NCBI GenBank assembly: GCA_016176845.1
Contig: JACOWJ010000047.1
Span: 1-7,861 of the forward strand
DNA length: 7,861 nucleotides
Direction: 5' to 3'
Origin: Nitrospinota bacterium
Lineage (GTDB): Bacteria; 2-12-FULL-45-22; JACOWJ01
Shown: positions 6,173 to 7,861 of the stretch, piece after piece
How the letters are laid out: each line of letters begins with the position of its first letter
How positions within the stretch are numbered: position 1 is the first letter of the stretch
Position numbers and translations under genes: made by a program
The notes under the pieces: model-generated
The model's database searches: none
What the model saw: only the letters and a program-made list of their open reading frames with translations
What the model was told of the DNA's origin: nothing

Positions 6173-6274
6173 ACTCCACGTAATAAAGTACCCCTTTACT
6201 GCAGAGGCACAGAGATTTTCCCAAGTTTTCCCTCTGTGTCTCTGCGGTTTATTGGATACTTTATTCTGTGGAGT
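6173..6274. repeat. 102-bp imperfect palindromic element (MITE-like) upstream of the radical SAM gene
   Basis: Terminal arms 6173-6190 (ACTCCACGTAATAAAGTA) and 6257-6274 match as an inverted repeat at 16 of 18 positions. After a poorly matched 10-bp stretch, the inner arms GCAGAGGCACAGAG (6201-6214) and 6232-6245 match at 13 of 14. The loop is about 17 nt. There is no open frame within it and no clear target-site duplication around it. The 'CTCTGTGTCTCTGCGG' core resembles, from memory, a repeat seen between genes in many bacterial genomes. It looks like a non-coding mobile or structural repeat. Its right end supplies the ribosome binding site of the next gene. Confidence 0.85.
6268..6273 (+). 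promoter_or_regulatory. Shine-Dalgarno site of the radical SAM gene, inside the palindrome arm
   Basis: GTGGAG lies 8 nt before ATG 6282 and is the only good ribosome binding site near this start. It is part of the right arm of the palindrome: ACTCCAC (6173-6179) is its perfect complement, so the RNA hairpin would cover it. Confidence 0.6.
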
Positions 6275-6281
6275 GATACGA

Positions 6282-7861
6282 ATGATGTCTTGGAATCTGT
6301 ATCAAAAGGCAAAAGACCGGCTGGCCCGGGAAAGAGGCACGATCTTCAAGGCCTTCGGAGGCAAACTTGCCTTCGCCCTGGTCTACCCGAACACTTACTA
6401 TGTGGGGATGTCCAACCTGGGACTCCAGAAGGTCTATGCCCTCCTCAACCGGGAACCGGCGGTCCTATGTGAGCGGGCCTTTCTCCCGGACCCTCCGGAC
6501 CTGGCGCAACATCAGCAAGGCCGGGTACCCCTCTTTTCCCTGGAATCCCAAACCCCCCTGAGCAAGTTCGATGTGGTGGCCTTCTCGCTCTCCTTCGAGG
6601 CCGATTACCTCCACGTCTTGAAGATCCTGGATCTCGCCCGCATCCCTCTGAAGGCAGAGGAAAGAGGGGACCGCCATCCCCTCGTGGTGTGTGGGGGGGT
6701 GGCCCCCACCTTCAACCCCGAGCCCCTCTCCCCCTTCATCGATGCCTTCCTGATCGGCGAAGGCGAGGCCATCCTGCCCGGGTTCCTCTCCGCATACCGG
6801 GACAGCCAGGGAGGAGGGGAAAGCCGCGAACAGCTTCTGCGGCGGTTGGCCACCTACCCCGGCGTCTACGTACCCGGCGCTTATCGGGTCAGCTACCACT
6901 CCGATGGCCGCCTCAAGGAGATCGCGCCGCAAACGGGATTTCCCGCAACGGTTCGGAAGGGATGGCTGAAGAATCTGTCCACCTCCCCCACCTCCTCCGT
7001 CATCCTGACACCCGATACCGAGTTCAGCGACATCTATCTGATCGAGGTAAGCCGGGGGTGCAGTCGGCGCTGCCATTTCTGCGTGGCCGGCCATTCCTAC
7101 CAACCCCTGAGGTTTTATCGCACAGAGACCCTGCGCTCTCAGATCGCCGAGGGCCTCGCTCTGACCCGAAAGATCGGGCTGGTCGGTGTGGCCCTGACCG
7201 ACATCCCCGACATCCTGTCCCTCTGCCAGGAGATCGTGTCCCAAGGAGGACAGGTCTGTCCGGCCTCCTTGCGGATGGAGGGGATCTCGCCCCCACTGAT
7301 GGAACTGCTGGCGGCCGGAGGACAGAGGAGCGTAGCCCTGGCCCCCGAAGCCGGCACGGAAAGGTTGCGCAAGATGATCCGCAAGGCCTTCTCGGAGGAG
7401 GAGATCGTGGAAAAGATATCGATCTCCCTGCGGGGCGGGATCGCCCACTTCAAACTCTACTTCCTGATTGGCCTGCCCACGGAGGGGCCGGAAGACGTAG
7501 AGGCGATCGTGGAGCTCACCAAAAAGATCCGGCATATCGCCCGGAAGACCTGCCAGAGCAACCGCCTCCCCTGGAACATCCAGCTCAGCATCAACCCCTT
7601 TGTCCCCAAGCCCTTTACCCCCTTTCAATGGGAACCCATGGAGGAAGTGGGCTCCCTCAATGTCAAGCTCAGGACGATCAAGAACGGCCTGGCCAGGGTG
7701 GGTCAGGTCCGGGTCTTCCACGATGGGCCCAAGTGGTCCTTCATCCAGGCCTTGCTCTCCCGAGGGGATCGCCGGGTGGGAGATCTCCTCTACGCCGCCC
7801 ATCTCCTGGGAGGGGATTGGCAGCGGGCCTTCCGCGAAATCAACCTCAACCCCGAATTTTA
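6282..7861 (+). CDS. Radical SAM protein with B12-binding-like N-terminal domain, 3' truncated
   Basis: The frame is open from ATG 6282 to the right edge (526 whole codons, no stop). The N-terminal domain resembles the Rossmann-type B12-binding domain of such enzymes: LVYPNTYYVGMSNLGLQKVY (33-52), VVCGGVAPTFNPEPL (135-149) and FLIGEGE (156-162). The radical SAM domain carries the 4Fe-4S motif Cys260-x3-Cys264-x2-Cys267 in RGCSRRCHFC. It continues with SLRMEG (329-334), LAPEAGTERLR (353-363), KLYFLIGLPTEGPED (391-405) and PFVPKPFTPFQW (439-450). From memory this pattern resembles the uncharacterised TIGR03960-type group; substrate and reaction are unknown. I see no DxHxxG cobalamin-ligand motif, so B12 may not be bound through a His. 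ATG 6285 is an alternative start. Similar genes follow ftsZ in some deltaproteobacteria, as I recall. The gap and the repeats before it make co-transcription with ftsZ uncertain. Confidence 0.9.
   Translation, partial: MMSWNLYQKAKDRLARERGTIFKAFGGKLAFALVYPNTYYVGMSNLGLQKVYALLNREPAVLCERAFLPDPPDLAQHQQGRVPLFSLESQTPLSKFDVVAFSLSFEADYLHVLKILDLARIPLKAEERGDRHPLVVCGGVAPTFNPEPLSPFIDAFLIGEGEAILPGFLSAYRDSQGGGESREQLLRRLATYPGVYVPGAYRVSYHSDGRLKEIAPQTGFPATVRKGWLKNLSTSPTSSVILTPDTEFSDIYLIEVSRGCSRRCHFCVAGHSYQPLRFYRTETLRSQIAEGLALTRKIGLVGVALTDIPDILSLCQEIVSQGGQVCPASLRMEGISPPLMELLAAGGQRSVALAPEAGTERLRKMIRKAFSEEEIVEKISISLRGGIAHFKLYFLIGLPTEGPEDVEAIVELTKKIRHIARKTCQSNRLPWNIQLSINPFVPKPFTPFQWEPMEEVGSLNVKLRTIKNGLARVGQVRVFHDGPKWSFIQALLSRGDRRVGDLLYAAHLLGGDWQRAFREINLNPEF

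Noticed and set aside
6236-6472. Small open frame starting in the palindrome (78 codons, + strand)
   Set aside because: It is out of frame with the radical SAM gene that covers most of it, and its start lies in the repeat. It shows no family motif.
6465-7802. Long open frame (445 codons) on the - strand
   Set aside because: It lies fully opposite the radical SAM gene, which has clear family motifs. Its translation is Gly-, Asp- and Gln-rich with no recognisable domain, as expected from the antisense of GC-rich coding DNA.

Overview
The window is a stretch of the dcw (division and cell wall) cluster of a Gram-negative bacterium, all on the + strand. The gene order is murG (3' end only), murC, murB, ftsQ, ftsA, ftsZ, followed by a radical SAM gene that runs off the right edge. 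GC-rich coding sequence, an FtsZ tail ending in an (I/T)PA(Y/F)MR(K/R) peptide, and a radical SAM gene of the B12-binding-like type directly after ftsZ all suggest a deltaproteobacterial (Desulfobacterota-like) lineage. That placement is an inference from layout and protein flavour, not a database result. There is no ddl gene between murB and ftsQ.

Region by region: bases 1-182 hold the MurG C-terminus. It overlaps murC (148-1560), and a 21-bp tandem duplication spans the junction. Bases 1561-1812 are a 252-bp AT-richer gap that holds a degenerate heptamer array, a 73-bp nested palindrome and a pair of 14-bp direct repeats. murB (1813-2736), ftsQ (2681-3724) and ftsA (3642-4874) overlap one another, and ftsZ (4914-6101) follows after 39 bp, so these four look like one transcriptional unit. 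Bases 6102-6281 form a second repeat-rich gap with inverted heptamer arrays and a 102-bp palindromic element. That element runs up to the radical SAM gene (6282 to the edge) and contains its ribosome binding site.

How the genes work together: MurG makes lipid II. MurB and MurC carry out early cytoplasmic steps that make UDP-MurNAc and add its first amino acid. FtsZ forms the division ring, FtsA anchors it to the membrane, and FtsQ links the ring to the periplasmic septal synthesis machinery. The radical SAM protein has no evident link to division other than position.

The core genes are ordinary members of their families. I see no new multi-gene system. The unusual items are a duplicated FtsZ C-terminal partner-binding peptide, an FtsQ tail that reads through into ftsA, and repeat elements in both intergenic gaps. 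One of these elements could hide the ribosome binding site of the gene downstream of ftsZ.
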